DNA of 64,000 nucleotides from JAPWJZ01 sp964575605 (GCA_964575605.1 CAZNRN010000005.1:1-64000), one strand, 5' to 3'. Numbered from the stretch's first letter, positions 43,501 through 51,535 are shown. Notes: a model not told the origin generated them from the sequence alone. Translations and numbers: made by a program.

Positions 43501-44160
43501 ATGACGCCGATGCCCGATGACGTGGCCGCAGCGCCCGTGCAGGCAAGCTCCAAAAAAGGCCCGCAGTCGCTCGAAAACATCCTGACGCAATCGGGCCTGC
43601 AAGGCATCACCTTCAAGTCCGTCGACGCCGGCCCGAACGAAGCCGTGCGCCAGTGGACCGCAGGCGACATCAACGGTATGTCCGAACAAATCCCCGCCAC
43701 GGCAGACTTCGGTTACGCCGTGCAGGCTTACCTCGACCGCTACCGCGACGATTGCCCCGGCCAGCTGAAGGTCAACATGGGCAAGCCGCGCGCGACGGCC
43801 AACGGCACCGTCCAGCAGGCCGATATCGCCTGCCCGATGGAATCGAACACCTACAGCAGCTCCTTCGTCTTCACGCAGGCGGGCGGCACCTTTAACGCCA
43901 TCCTGCACACCGGCTACCCGCAACAGGCTGCCGAAGTGAAGCAGATCTCCGACACCATCGCGGCTGTCGCGGGTTCCTCGGGCATCCAGGGCAAGTCTGC
44001 TTCCGTACCTGAAAAAGTGCAGCAGGCCTCGTCGCTGAAGCTCAAAGTGCCCGCCGACAAGCCGACCGGCGGGAAACGCCGCAGCCTCATCATCCGCGAC
44101 GACGCGCCCTCGGCCGCGAAGCCCTCGGGTGACGATTTCGAGACGGTGGTCGTCCAGTAA
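40573..44160 (+). CDS. Large exported coiled-coil protein, paralogue of the next gene
   Basis: A 1195-residue protein. A signal peptide (cleavage likely after SSQA, about residue 26) leads to an N-terminal globular domain (about 30-180) with the pattern F-C-A-M...GVGLAFAR...SVAIDL and paired Cys. A very long Ala/Glu/Lys/Gln-rich coiled coil follows (about 225-850), then a low-complexity Pro/Ala stretch and a C-terminal globular domain (about 1000-1110) with AYLDRYRDDCPG. The two globular ends correspond to those of the next protein, which lacks most of the coil. The protein should extend far into the periplasm or span it. No family recognised. GAGG precedes the ATG. Confidence 0.8.
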   Translation: MRRKHLAALVSVSVAALISAATSSQATQREPLVLGLLKPADDWKVGTVDAQGASFCAMVTKYSSGVGLAFARSPEGYGSVAIDLRENVFKFDQNYEVTLKTDKAGARTLPGKATSERSMVVQIGDDKALYDSFKSNGTLQMVSDNVDISFSLAKFSGSYKSLVTCADKLNKATGTTAMPAVKVKEVEEQALSPIDREIEQLSGATGAVNGTQVAAAETGSSLDEQLEEAASADVSEFKAKVATLDKQHAELSQQIETQRDEVAQISEQKEKVERKLLASVKSTEAGQVPAATSLTAQELEQREIAASAEAKKQAEAAEKLAAAQKIELDAKQAQLDKLEAEKAAEAERHVAEFNRKQQENAEKAEQLAKQADALKAEKAATAEDNKMLKANLVAKQAQLADTAAARDEQVSDLTKKLAATQGDYQSKIAALEGERDTLSKQLAESQAKVQRLTQASTETHTYAQSLEGMLSKSEDARQGLEKRLSTLEKTAASITGDQKALKASAADAKQLAAVKAELDALKTANAQDSAKHQKELARKTAVYEALLADYEQLQAKGSELATKDNSLSKAHLELSGQLEQKQAQVAELEGKLKSLEAERQASAAKAEAAVNDLAAARREMDGMRKSLVVVDSDKLPALASKAAADREALSKAEAEIAKLRSEKTDIEQKLATQEKSLDLSKAQREELAAARAESEMLRKANAELSDKVSAAATQTSSKAQKAELVATKAQVEELRKSNADLQERLASRPVEAPAITAGERAELAANRARVKELEAQVAVMKMAEPVVDTRALDLKTAELNKAQAEIIRLRSEKSSLERKLNERAARAERKEQPVAAAEPAFVPAADLAATEPAAGDVGDMPAVPAVAVEEERFDDNRAAAFLDRIMTYHRGAGVAKPVAPVAEKRPVFGAAGKAPAAVEEKPFSRKSFKQQSAVKSYPPVTAAVEQPHKSLSPAAAPAYIDEVTTLADNSASIDSGMTPMPDDVAAAPVQASSKKGPQSLENILTQSGLQGITFKSVDAGPNEAVRQWTAGDINGMSEQIPATADFGYAVQAYLDRYRDDCPGQLKVNMGKPRATANGTVQQADIACPMESNTYSSSFVFTQAGGTFNAILHTGYPQQAAEVKQISDTIAAVAGSSGIQGKSASVPEKVQQASSLKLKVPADKPTGGKRRSLIIRDDAPSAAKPSGDDFETVVVQ

Positions 44161-44179
44161 CAACGAGGGGGAGGCTGAC

Positions 44180-45571
44180 ATGGCCAAAGTATTCCGCCTG
44201 CTTGCCTCTGCCGCCGTTATCGCAGCTGTCGCGCTGCCGCTATCCGCCTTGGCCGCCACGCCGCCGCGCACCACGGTGAATACGCCGAAGGGCGACTGGG
44301 TGGTGGGGCCGATCAACGCGCCGTCGTCTTCCGGCGTCGGCTATTGCTCGATGAAGAACACCTATATCGACGGGCTCGGCCTGGTCTTCGCGCGCGATGC
44401 GGAGGGCAGCAACTCGATCGCCGTGGACCTGCAAAAGAAGCTGCTGAAAACCGGCGGCCAGTATAACGTGACGCTGAAATCCGGCGCGGCGCAGCGCAGC
44501 ATGTCTGCCATCGCCGCGACGCCGACGGTGCTGATCGTGCAGATGGGCCTCGACCGCGATTTCTATTCCGTCATGGCGAAGGCGGGCAGCATCGCGCTCG
44601 ACTTCGGCGCGGCCGAAATCTCGTTCCAGCTGAAGGGCGCGAATGACGCCATGGAAGTCCTCACCAAATGCGCGCAGGCGCTTGGCAAGGGCCAGAAGTT
44701 CACCACGACCAAGGTTGCCAAAGCAGCCCCCCAACCGGCAGCCGCCGCTGCCCCCGCGAATATCGAACCCGCTGTGGGCGGGGATGGCGATTTCACGGGT
44801 TACCTCGGCGGCGCGAAAGAGGCTGTGCCCGCGATCGAGCGGCTGGCCAACAAGCGCCCCGATGAAACCAACCTTGGCCTGAAGGCCGCGAACGAGGAGC
44901 TGAAACAGCAGATCGCCGAGCTGAAAGTGCAGAACCGCAAGCTGCTGGCCGAAAACCAGCAGATCGCCGAGCGCATGATCAACAGCGGCGACGCCGAAGC
45001 CGAAATGGAAATGGCGGCTGCCGCTGAAACCGAAAACCGCGAAAGGGCGCTGGCCGCCGAAAACATGCGCCTGCGCGCCGCCCTGAACGAGCTGCCGGAG
45101 CCCGAACCCGCGCCGGTGGCGCAACTGGAACCTGCGGCGGGTGAAACCGTCGCTCCTGCGTTCCTCTCCAGCCTGCTGGAGGCCGCCAATATCCCTGCGT
45201 CTGCGGATTCACGTAATCCCGAAGTCCTCGTCTGGGGGATGGAGGGCGAGGTTTATGGTTCGGGCGAAGAACGTAAACTCGACCCCAAGGCCGGACTTGA
45301 AGCTGCCGTCACGGCCTATATGAACGAGGCCCGCGGCCGTTGCCCCGGCGACTTCGCCAATACTTCGGGCAAGATCAGGAAACTCAAGGGCAAGCAGGTC
45401 GTGGAAAGCGAAATCGCCTGCCTCGACGGCCAGAACGACGCTGCCGCCGCCGTCCTTTTCGTCGTCAAGGGCAGCGACCTCGCCGTCATCAGCCATGAAA
45501 CCGCGCCCGCGCGCATGACCGCGGCGCTGGCGGGCAGGGATGCCGTGATTTCAGCGATTTCCGGCAAGTAA
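44180..45571 (+). CDS. Exported protein with the same end domains as its neighbour
   Basis: A 463-residue protein with a signal peptide (cleavage after ALA, about residue 25). The N-terminal domain (GVGYCSMKNTYIDGLGLVFAR, then SIAVDL, about 30-165) and C-terminal domain (AYMNEARGRCPGDF, about 355-460) are those of the 1195-residue neighbour. They are joined by a short coiled coil (about 230-320) in place of the 600-residue one. GAGGGGGAGG precedes the ATG at 44180. The two genes are 19 bp apart and form an operon. The N-terminal domain loosely recalls IalB-type periplasmic folds, which I cannot confirm. Confidence 0.8.
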   Translation: MAKVFRLLASAAVIAAVALPLSALAATPPRTTVNTPKGDWVVGPINAPSSSGVGYCSMKNTYIDGLGLVFARDAEGSNSIAVDLQKKLLKTGGQYNVTLKSGAAQRSMSAIAATPTVLIVQMGLDRDFYSVMAKAGSIALDFGAAEISFQLKGANDAMEVLTKCAQALGKGQKFTTTKVAKAAPQPAAAAAPANIEPAVGGDGDFTGYLGGAKEAVPAIERLANKRPDETNLGLKAANEELKQQIAELKVQNRKLLAENQQIAERMINSGDAEAEMEMAAAAETENRERALAAENMRLRAALNELPEPEPAPVAQLEPAAGETVAPAFLSSLLEAANIPASADSRNPEVLVWGMEGEVYGSGEERKLDPKAGLEAAVTAYMNEARGRCPGDFANTSGKIRKLKGKQVVESEIACLDGQNDAAAAVLFVVKGSDLAVISHETAPARMTAALAGRDAVISAISGK

Positions 45572-45584
45572 TTAAGCTAAAAGA

Positions 45585-46121
45585 TCAGGATATCTTGCGC
45601 GTCTTGTAATAGCGCGCGCAGGCGTCGAGAAGCGCGTCGCGCAGTTCGCGCCCGACCTTGCCGCCGTCGCCTTTTATCTGGCTGCCCATGACGGCGTTGA
45701 TCGACATTTTATGCGCGACCACGATGTCCAGCATGTCTTTATCCACGAAAACAACAGTTTCAAGGAAGTTCACGAGAATATTGGATATTTCGCTGATCAG
45801 CGGGTAGTGGAACATGCCCCCCTGCGCCTTCAGCTGCATGGCGGGGTAGAGCATGGCTTCGATGGCCTTTTCACCCTGCAGGGTGCCCGCCTTGGCGTCG
45901 GCGATGGCTTCATGAAGTAGATCCACAAGCATCAAGGCTATCGGCTTGAAATCAATCGTATTGTTCTCGAGCAGTTCTTGCGCTTTGGACAGCACGGTTT
46001 CGTCGATGCCGCCCGAGCCGATTTTGGCCTTCAGCTTGTTGGGCGGGATCAACAGTTCGGCATTACGGACCTTCTTCTGGTCCATGAACGCCGGATCGTC
46101 CTGTGTACCTTGCTCCGCCAT
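45585..46121 (-). CDS. Unknown partner of the receiver protein
   Basis: A 178-residue helical, soluble protein (LIPPNKLKAKIGSGGIDETV, then MSINAVMGSQIKGDGGKVGR). It is coupled to the upstream response-regulator gene through a TAATG overlap; an ATG two codons earlier (46127) is possible. The arrangement suggests that it works with that receiver, for example as an output or regulator protein, but I recognise no family. Confidence 0.65.
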   Translation of the reverse strand: MAEQGTQDDPAFMDQKKVRNAELLIPPNKLKAKIGSGGIDETVLSKAQELLENNTIDFKPIALMLVDLLHEAIADAKAGTLQGEKAIEAMLYPAMQLKAQGGMFHYPLISEISNILVNFLETVVFVDKDMLDIVVAHKMSINAVMGSQIKGDGGKVGRELRDALLDACARYYKTRKIS

Positions 46122-46729
46122 TACCATTCTTCCATCTTGATATCGTCAGGCTTGTCGCCCTGCTCGTGCTTGCGCTTGATATCGCGGGCTTTTTGCAGCG
46201 CGGTGGCCATGCTGACCTGTGTCACGGGGCGCGCGGTAGGCTGTTCGGCGCTTCTACGGTCGGGGCCCTTGTATTCGTCTTCGCGCTTGCGGCGGCGGTC
46301 GGGCCCGAAATAGTTTTCAGACTTGACGAAGTGCCGGGGGCGTTCAACCAGCTGTTCAATTTTCTGGTATAAAGCCCTGGCAGTATAGGGTTTTACCAAA
46401 AATTCTGTGATGCCTGAATCGCGCGCCTGCAGCACGCGCTTCTTCTGGCTGAAACCGGTCATCATGATGACCGGGCAGAAGGGGTTCGGGCTTTTCTCGT
46501 CGGTGCGCAGTTTCTTGGTCAGCTCGAGGCCGCTCTTGGGCTCCTCCAGCCAGTCGATGATCACGAGGTCGGGGTTCAGCCGGCAGAACGTTTCAAAGCC
46601 TTCGTCAAAGCCGTAGGCGGAATAAACCTGGTTGACGCCGAAAGCGATCAGCACCTGTTTGGTGATATCGAACATCGCCCGGTTGGTCTCGACGATAAGG
46701 ACCGTAATATTGCGGAACTGGTAGCTCAT
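46121..46729 (-). CDS. Response regulator receiver protein
   Basis: A 202-residue protein with a CheY-like receiver (about 6-130). The phospho-acceptor is Asp59 in DLVIIDW, with Thr in IMMTG and Lys in LVKPY. The acidic pocket is Glu14-Thr15, where most receivers have two acids. The C-terminal 70 residues have no DNA-binding domain; they contain two GPDRRR motifs, as in PilZ-linked and flagellar regulators of this class. It is an adaptor or output-by-interaction regulator, likely acting with its coupled neighbour. Confidence 0.88.
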   Translation of the reverse strand: MSYQFRNITVLIVETNRAMFDITKQVLIAFGVNQVYSAYGFDEGFETFCRLNPDLVIIDWLEEPKSGLELTKKLRTDEKSPNPFCPVIMMTGFSQKKRVLQARDSGITEFLVKPYTARALYQKIEQLVERPRHFVKSENYFGPDRRRKREDEYKGPDRRSAEQPTARPVTQVSMATALQKARDIKRKHEQGDKPDDIKMEEW

Positions 46730-46796
46730 AAAAGTTTCTATAATCCTGCCGGTAGTGCCAGCCGCGAAGTGGCTTCAGTCCTGTATTATCAGGCTA

Positions 46797-46821
46797 TTTC
46801 CGCCTTTCCGCAAGGCGGAAA
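46797..46821. repeat. Hairpin between divergent genes
   Basis: Arms TTTCCGCC and GGCGGAAA flank nine bases between the response-regulator start (minus) and yebC (plus). It belongs to the general type of extragenic G+C hairpins in this window and may be an operator or leader structure. Confidence 0.35.
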
Positions 46822-46879
46822 ACCATGCTAGAAAAGGCCTATCCTTTAACTTTAACCCTCCAGCATTAACAGAACGCTA

Positions 46880-47632
46880 ATGGCCGGCCATTCACAGTTT
46901 AAAAACATCATGCACCGCAAGGGTGCGCAGGACAAAAAGAAGGCGAAGATCTTCAACAAGCTCGCGCGCGAAATCACCGTCGCCGCGAAGGAGGGCCTGC
47001 CCGACCCCGCGGCCAACCCGCGCCTCTTCAACGCGGTGCAGGCGGCGCGCAAGGCGAATATGCCAAATACACGCATCAAGAGCGCGATCGACCAGGGCAA
47101 CCCTGCCTCGGGCGATGCCAACCAATACGATGAAATCCGCTACGAGGGCAGGGGCCCGGGCGGCACCGCGGTCATCGTCGAGGCGCTCACCGACAACCGC
47201 AACCGCACCGCGGCCGAGGTGAGGGCGGCCTTTGAGAAGAACGGCGGCCAGCTGGGCGAGACTAAATCTGTCGCCTTCATGTTCACACGGCTTGGCCTCA
47301 TCACCTATCCCCACACAACCGCCTCATTTGATGCTATATTCGAGGGGGCGGTCGAAGCGGGGGCTGACAACGTGGAAACGGTCGACGGAAAACACGAGGT
47401 GACCACCAAGCCCGAAGACTTCATCGCCGTGAAGGCCGCGCTGGAAAAGAAATTCGGCGAGCCGGAAAGCGCGGGCATCCTCTGGCGCCCCAACACGACG
47501 GTCAACCTGAACCAGGAACAGGCGCAGGAACTGATCGAGCTGATCGAGGCGCTGGAAGAAAGCGACGATGTGCAGAACGTCTATTCGAACTTCGAAGTGG
47601 ATGACGCAGTGATGGAAAGGTTGTCGGCGTGA
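46880..47632 (+). CDS. yebC: YebC/PmpR family protein (TACO1-like)
   Basis: A 250-residue protein of the YebC family, opening with the universal MAGHSQFKNIMHRKGAQDKK. It continues with GRGPGGTAVIVEALTDNRNR and the C-terminal ferredoxin-like part. Members act as transcription regulators, and recent work on the family points to help with translation of difficult sequences. The stop overlaps the ruvC start (GTGA), beginning the yebC-ruvCAB operon. Confidence 0.96.
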   Translation: MAGHSQFKNIMHRKGAQDKKKAKIFNKLAREITVAAKEGLPDPAANPRLFNAVQAARKANMPNTRIKSAIDQGNPASGDANQYDEIRYEGRGPGGTAVIVEALTDNRNRTAAEVRAAFEKNGGQLGETKSVAFMFTRLGLITYPHTTASFDAIFEGAVEAGADNVETVDGKHEVTTKPEDFIAVKAALEKKFGEPESAGILWRPNTTVNLNQEQAQELIELIEALEESDDVQNVYSNFEVDDAVMERLSA

Positions 47633-48135
47633 GGATTTTCGGCATCGATCCGGGCTTGCAGAAAACGGGCTGGGGCGTGATCGATGTGATCGGCAACAGG
47701 CTTGTGCACGTGGCGCATGGCGTCATCAAAACCGACGCCAAGGCCGAAACCTCCATCCGCCTGAACACCATTTTTATCGAGCTGAGCGGCAAGATTGTGC
47801 TGTGGAAACCGACCCATGCCGCGATCGAGGAAACTTTCGTGAATAAAAATCCGGCCTCCGCCCTGAAACTTGGCCTCGCCCGGGGCGTTGGCATGATGGC
47901 CCCCGCGAACGCGGGGCTGGCCGTGGCCGAATACCCCGCGAACCTCGTTAAAAAATCGGTGGTCGGCGCCGGCCATGCGGAAAAAGAACAGGTGCAGATG
48001 ATGATTAAAATCCTGCTGCAGGGCGTCGAAGCCGCCAGCGACGCCGCCGACGCGCTGGCCGTCGCCATCTGCCACGCGCACCACGGCGCAACAAAATACA
48101 AGGTCGGTGGTATCATGTCGGGAGCAGCCAGATGA
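47629..48135 (+). CDS. ruvC: Crossover junction endodeoxyribonuclease RuvC
   Basis: A 168-residue Holliday-junction resolvase. The four acidic residues of the active site are present (Asp7, Glu67, Asp138 and Asp141). It starts at a GTG inside the yebC stop and overlaps ruvA by four bases. It cuts junctions processed by RuvAB. Confidence 0.96.
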   Translation: MRIFGIDPGLQKTGWGVIDVIGNRLVHVAHGVIKTDAKAETSIRLNTIFIELSGKIVLWKPTHAAIEETFVNKNPASALKLGLARGVGMMAPANAGLAVAEYPANLVKKSVVGAGHAEKEQVQMMIKILLQGVEAASDAADALAVAICHAHHGATKYKVGGIMSGAAR

Positions 48136-48767
48136 TTGCAAAACTGACAGGCGTTATCGACAGCGTTTCGCTCAACAGCGCCATCATCGACGTGAACGGC
48201 GTGGGATATCTTGTCACGGCATCGAACCGCACGCTCGCCAAAATCGGCTCGAACAAGGGCACGCCCGTGTCGCTGCTGATCGAAACGGTTGTGCGCGAGG
48301 ATGCGTTTTTGCTCTACGGTTTCGCCGATGCGGTGGAAAAGGAATGGTTCCAGATCCTCTGCACCGTGCAGGGCGTGGGGCCCAAGGCGGCGCTGGCGAT
48401 TTTGACCGCCGTGTCGCCCGAACAATTGCCCGTGGTCATCGCCTCGCAGGATAAAACCGTGCTGCGGCAGGCCGACGGCGTGGGCGAAAAACTCGCCGTG
48501 CGCATCGTGACGGAGCTGAAGGAAAAAGCCGGCAAGATGGCCTTGGGCGCAGCCGCGCAACAGCAGGTGATGGCCGTGCGCAGCAAGACGGGCAAGGCCG
48601 GCGCGGAAGTGCCGAAATCGGCCGCGAACGACGCGGTTTCCGCCCTTATCAACCTCGGCTATGGCCGCACCGAAGCCTTCGGCGCGGTATCGACCGTGGT
48701 GCGCGACAGGGGAGAGATTGCGCTGGGCGACCTGATCCGTGAAAGCCTGAAGGAGCTGAGCGCATGA
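48132..48767 (+). CDS. ruvA: Holliday junction branch migration protein RuvA
   Basis: A 211-residue junction-binding subunit. It has the OB-fold N-terminus (MIAKLTGVIDSVSLNSAIID), tandem helix-hairpin-helix motifs (VQGVGPKAALAIL and ADGVGEKLAVRIV) and the flexible linker before domain III, which contacts RuvB. The ATGA overlaps at both ends couple it to ruvC and ruvB. Confidence 0.96.
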   Translation: MIAKLTGVIDSVSLNSAIIDVNGVGYLVTASNRTLAKIGSNKGTPVSLLIETVVREDAFLLYGFADAVEKEWFQILCTVQGVGPKAALAILTAVSPEQLPVVIASQDKTVLRQADGVGEKLAVRIVTELKEKAGKMALGAAAQQQVMAVRSKTGKAGAEVPKSAANDAVSALINLGYGRTEAFGAVSTVVRDRGEIALGDLIRESLKELSA

Positions 48768-49837
48768 CCGCCGCAACGAAACCGCAGCGCGAAATATCGC
48801 CTGAAAAACAATCCTTCACCGACGCGGATGAAAATTCTATCCGCCCGCTGTCGCTGGCCGAATTCATCGGCCAGAAAAAGACGCGCGAGAACCTGAAAGT
48901 ATTCATCGAGGCCGCGAAGTCGCGCGCAGAACCGCTCGACCACGTGCTGCTCTTCGGCCCGCCCGGCCTTGGCAAGACGACGCTGGCGCAGATTGTGGCG
49001 AAGGAAATGAACGTCGGTTTCCGCGCGACATCCGGCCCCGTGATTTCAAAGGCCGGCGATTTGGCCGCTATCCTGACCAACCTGCAGCCCAACGACGTGC
49101 TGTTCATCGACGAAATCCACCGCCTTAACGCGGCGGTCGAGGAAATCCTCTATCCCGCCATGGAAGACCGCCAGCTGGATTTGATTATCGGCGAGGGACC
49201 GGCCGCGCGCTCCGTGCGTATCGACCTGCCGCCCTTCACGCTGGTCGCGGCCACCACGCGTTCCGGCCTGATTACGCGCCCTCTGCGCGAGCGTTTCGGC
49301 ATTCCGCTGCGCCTTGAATTCTATCTGCCCGAGGAACTGGCGCAGATCGTCGCGCGCGGCGCGAAAATCATCGGCATGGATATCACGGCCGAGGGCGCGT
49401 TCGAAATCGCAAGGCGCTCGCGCGGCACGCCGCGTATCGCGGGCAGGCTGACAAGACGCGTGCGCGACTTCGCCGCCGTCGACGGCAATAAAAAAGTCGA
49501 TGCAAAAGCCGCCGACGCCGCGCTGCTGAAACTGGAGGTCGACGCGCAGGGCCTCGATAGCATGGATAGAAAATACATGGGCTGCATCGTCGACAATTAC
49601 GGCGGCGGACCTGTGGGAATAGAAACCATCGCCGCCGCGTTGTCCGAACAGCGCGACGTGCTGGAAGAAGTCGTCGAACCCTATCTCCTGCAATGCGGCC
49701 TTATCGTCCGTACCCCCCGCGGCCGCATGATTTCGGATGCGGGCTATAAGTATCTGGGGTTGCCGCTGCCGAAGAACGCGAAAGATCGTCAATTGGCTTT
49801 GATGATTGATAGCGCGGCGCAAGATGATATCGCCTAA
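48764..49837 (+). CDS. ruvB: Holliday junction branch migration ATPase RuvB
   Basis: A 357-residue AAA+ motor. Walker A is GPPGLGKT (65-72), Walker B FIDEIH (about 114-119), sensor and arginine-finger regions follow in the usual order (TTRSGLITRPLRERFG), and a winged-helix domain ends the protein. It drives branch migration with RuvA. It is the last gene of the operon and is followed by a hairpin at 49843. Confidence 0.97.
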   Translation: MTAATKPQREISPEKQSFTDADENSIRPLSLAEFIGQKKTRENLKVFIEAAKSRAEPLDHVLLFGPPGLGKTTLAQIVAKEMNVGFRATSGPVISKAGDLAAILTNLQPNDVLFIDEIHRLNAAVEEILYPAMEDRQLDLIIGEGPAARSVRIDLPPFTLVAATTRSGLITRPLRERFGIPLRLEFYLPEELAQIVARGAKIIGMDITAEGAFEIARRSRGTPRIAGRLTRRVRDFAAVDGNKKVDAKAADAALLKLEVDAQGLDSMDRKYMGCIVDNYGGGPVGIETIAAALSEQRDVLEEVVEPYLLQCGLIVRTPRGRMISDAGYKYLGLPLPKNAKDRQLALMIDSAAQDDIA

Positions 49838-49842
49838 GCTGC

Positions 49843-49863
49843 CATGCCCGCCTTGCGCGGGCA
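49843..49863. repeat. Extragenic hairpin after ruvB
   Basis: Arms ATGCCCGC and GCGGGCAT around CTTGC, six bases beyond the ruvB stop. No T tract follows, so termination is possible but not typical. It resembles the hairpin at 50178-50198. Confidence 0.45.
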
Positions 49864-49897
49864 TCCAAAAGCGCGTCAGCGCGTCTTGTAACGAATT

Positions 49898-50137
49898 CTA
49901 TTGTTTTTCGGAAGATATGGCTTCTGCTATAGCAAGCAGGGCTTTTCTTCCCTCTTCATTACACCACTCAGTGGGTACTTGAGCTGGGTAAATATCAGGA
50001 AAATCTAAAATCTCTTGCCGTATTTTTTCCACTGCGACATCACGTTGCTTTACGGATGTAAAATCATCCCAGTCCCAGTTACCGCAGGTGCCGTTCAGAA
50101 ATGATTTGATGAGGTTTGCTAGTTCCCGTTTATTCAC
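49898..50137 (-). CDS. Small unknown protein between ruvB and ybgC
   Basis: Seventy-nine residues, acidic, soluble (MNKRELANLIKSFLNG, then WDWDDFTSVKQRDVAVEKIR). The WDW-D-F pattern suggests a small helical domain. Its base composition is more A+T-rich than its neighbours, consistent with later insertion between the ruv and tol clusters. No family recognised. Confidence 0.6.
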   Translation of the reverse strand: MNKRELANLIKSFLNGTCGNWDWDDFTSVKQRDVAVEKIRQEILDFPDIYPAQVPTEWCNEEGRKALLAIAEAISSEKQ

Positions 50138-50177
50138 TTAGATACCTTATTTATATGACGGCAGGACTGCCTTTTGG

Positions 50178-50198
50178 ACCCCCGCGCAAGGCGGGGGT
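50178..50198. repeat. Extragenic hairpin
   Basis: Arms ACCCCCGC and GCGGGGGT around GCAAG, between the stop of the exported-protein gene (50209, minus) and the small gene at 49898. No T tract. Same type as 439-455 and 49843-49863. Confidence 0.45.
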
Positions 50199-50208
50199 GG
50201 TGTAAGGA

Positions 50209-51024
50209 TTACTCAGCCAGCTCCTGCTCACAAATATTCTCCACATTCCGGAAGAATTCTTTCATCTGTTCTTCCGTCATCGCGTTGCTGGTGCGTTTCT
50301 GGTCGCGGTAGGCTTGTACGAAGCAGGCGGGGTCGTTGTCGATTTGCTCCTTGCTGCGGTAGAAATCGATGGTCGTGACCTTGCCGTCTTTTTTGTGGAT
50401 GACGCCCGAGCAGTCGAGGGCGCTGCCCGCGGGCGGCTGGAAGGCTTCGGTGGTCTTGTAGCTGTTGTACAGCTCGCCCAGCGTGACGTTATAGCTGTAT
50501 TCGAGCACGCCGTCCGTCACCTTTGAATCCACGATGCCGCCGTCGCAGCGGTCGCCGGTGGGCTGGACGAGGTCGGTCCAGATTTTATCGCCTTCACGCT
50601 TCATGATGACGACGGATGAAAACTGCCCCGTGCCGCCGCCGTTCACCAGCGTTTCGAGCGCGAAGCCGCCTTGGACCTTGCCGAGGTATTTATACCCTGT
50701 GAAACCGCAGAATCCGTAGGAGGGGCCTTCGCCGCAGGCATAGTTATAGCCGATCATGCCGCCGCGCAGCACCTGCAGCCCGCCCTCGATCTCCTTGCCC
50801 TCCGGCGCGCCGGTGCAGTGTTTCAGCTCCTGCGGCACGGTCGGGCCCTCGGTGGGATTCGAGGCCTCGACGCAGGCGGGGTCGATGGGCTTGCCTTGGT
50901 ACAGCATTTCAGGCGGGAAGTTCTTCGTCGCCTGTTCCGCGGTCATCGGGCGGGCGACGACCCTTGCCTCGGCCGCGGGTACGGCCACCAACATGAATGC
51001 CAGCAAAATGCACAGAAATTGCAC
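50209..51024 (-). CDS. Exported protein of unknown function
   Basis: A 271-residue secreted or periplasmic protein with a signal peptide (hydrophobic core, cleavage likely after PAAEA) and about ten cysteines in the mature part, which suggests disulphide bonds. I prefer the GTG at 51024, which puts the signal peptide at the start. A longer frame from a TTG at 51081 would add a basic segment and leave only 11 bp to divergent ybgC. No family recognised. Confidence 0.65.
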   Translation of the reverse strand: MQFLCILLAFMLVAVPAAEARVVARPMTAEQATKNFPPEMLYQGKPIDPACVEASNPTEGPTVPQELKHCTGAPEGKEIEGGLQVLRGGMIGYNYACGEGPSYGFCGFTGYKYLGKVQGGFALETLVNGGGTGQFSSVVIMKREGDKIWTDLVQPTGDRCDGGIVDSKVTDGVLEYSYNVTLGELYNSYKTTEAFQPPAGSALDCSGVIHKKDGKVTTIDFYRSKEQIDNDPACFVQAYRDQKRTSNAMTEEQMKEFFRNVENICEQELAE

Positions 51025-51092
51025 AATATTATCCCGTCTGTTGAATTGTATTCTTTCTAGCGCATGGGTAATCTTGTGCAAAGGGATTGCAG

Positions 51093-51494
51093 ATGTCCGT
51101 CCACCATCTTCCGGTCAGGGTTTATTACGAGGATACCGATACCGCGGGTATCGTGTACCACGCCAACTACCTGCGCTTCGCCGAGCGCGGGCGGACGGAG
51201 ATGCTGCGGGCGGCGGGGTTCGAGCATGCCAAGCTGCTGGCGGAGACGGGCGTTGCTTTTACCGTAATATCGATGCAAATAAATTTCAAATCGCCGGCCA
51301 AGCTTGATGAACTTTTGGACGTCCAAACGCATATGCTCTCGGTTGGCGGCGCTTCTATGGAGATGGCGCAAGCTATCTATCGGGATGGGCTCTTGCTGGT
51401 TGATATGATTGTCAAAATCGCCTGTATTGATCGCAACGGGAAAGCTGCTAGATTACCAGAAGCGGTAAGGGAAATATTCAAAAAGAATACATAA
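51093..51494 (+). CDS. ybgC: YbgC acyl-CoA thioesterase, Tol-Pal associated
   Basis: A 133-residue hotdog-fold thioesterase. It carries the catalytic-loop segment YYEDTDTAGIVYHANYLRF, with the conserved Asp and YHANY, and the family ending. YbgC is linked to the Tol-Pal system and phospholipid metabolism. The ATG at 51093 has AAGGG upstream. It heads the tol cluster, with tolQ 41 bp downstream. Confidence 0.94.
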   Translation: MSVHHLPVRVYYEDTDTAGIVYHANYLRFAERGRTEMLRAAGFEHAKLLAETGVAFTVISMQINFKSPAKLDELLDVQTHMLSVGGASMEMAQAIYRDGLLLVDMIVKIACIDRNGKAARLPEAVREIFKKNT

Positions 51495-51535
51495 TCCCGC
51501 TTCGACACCACTCCGAAACCTGAAGGACGTTATAA

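Noticed and set aside
40477..44316. A 1279-residue open frame antisense to the coiled-coil gene
   Set aside because: Gly/Arg/Phe/Leu-rich low complexity typical of a mirrored Ala/Glu/Lys coiled coil; the sense frame has a signal peptide, a ribosome site and a paralogue next door.
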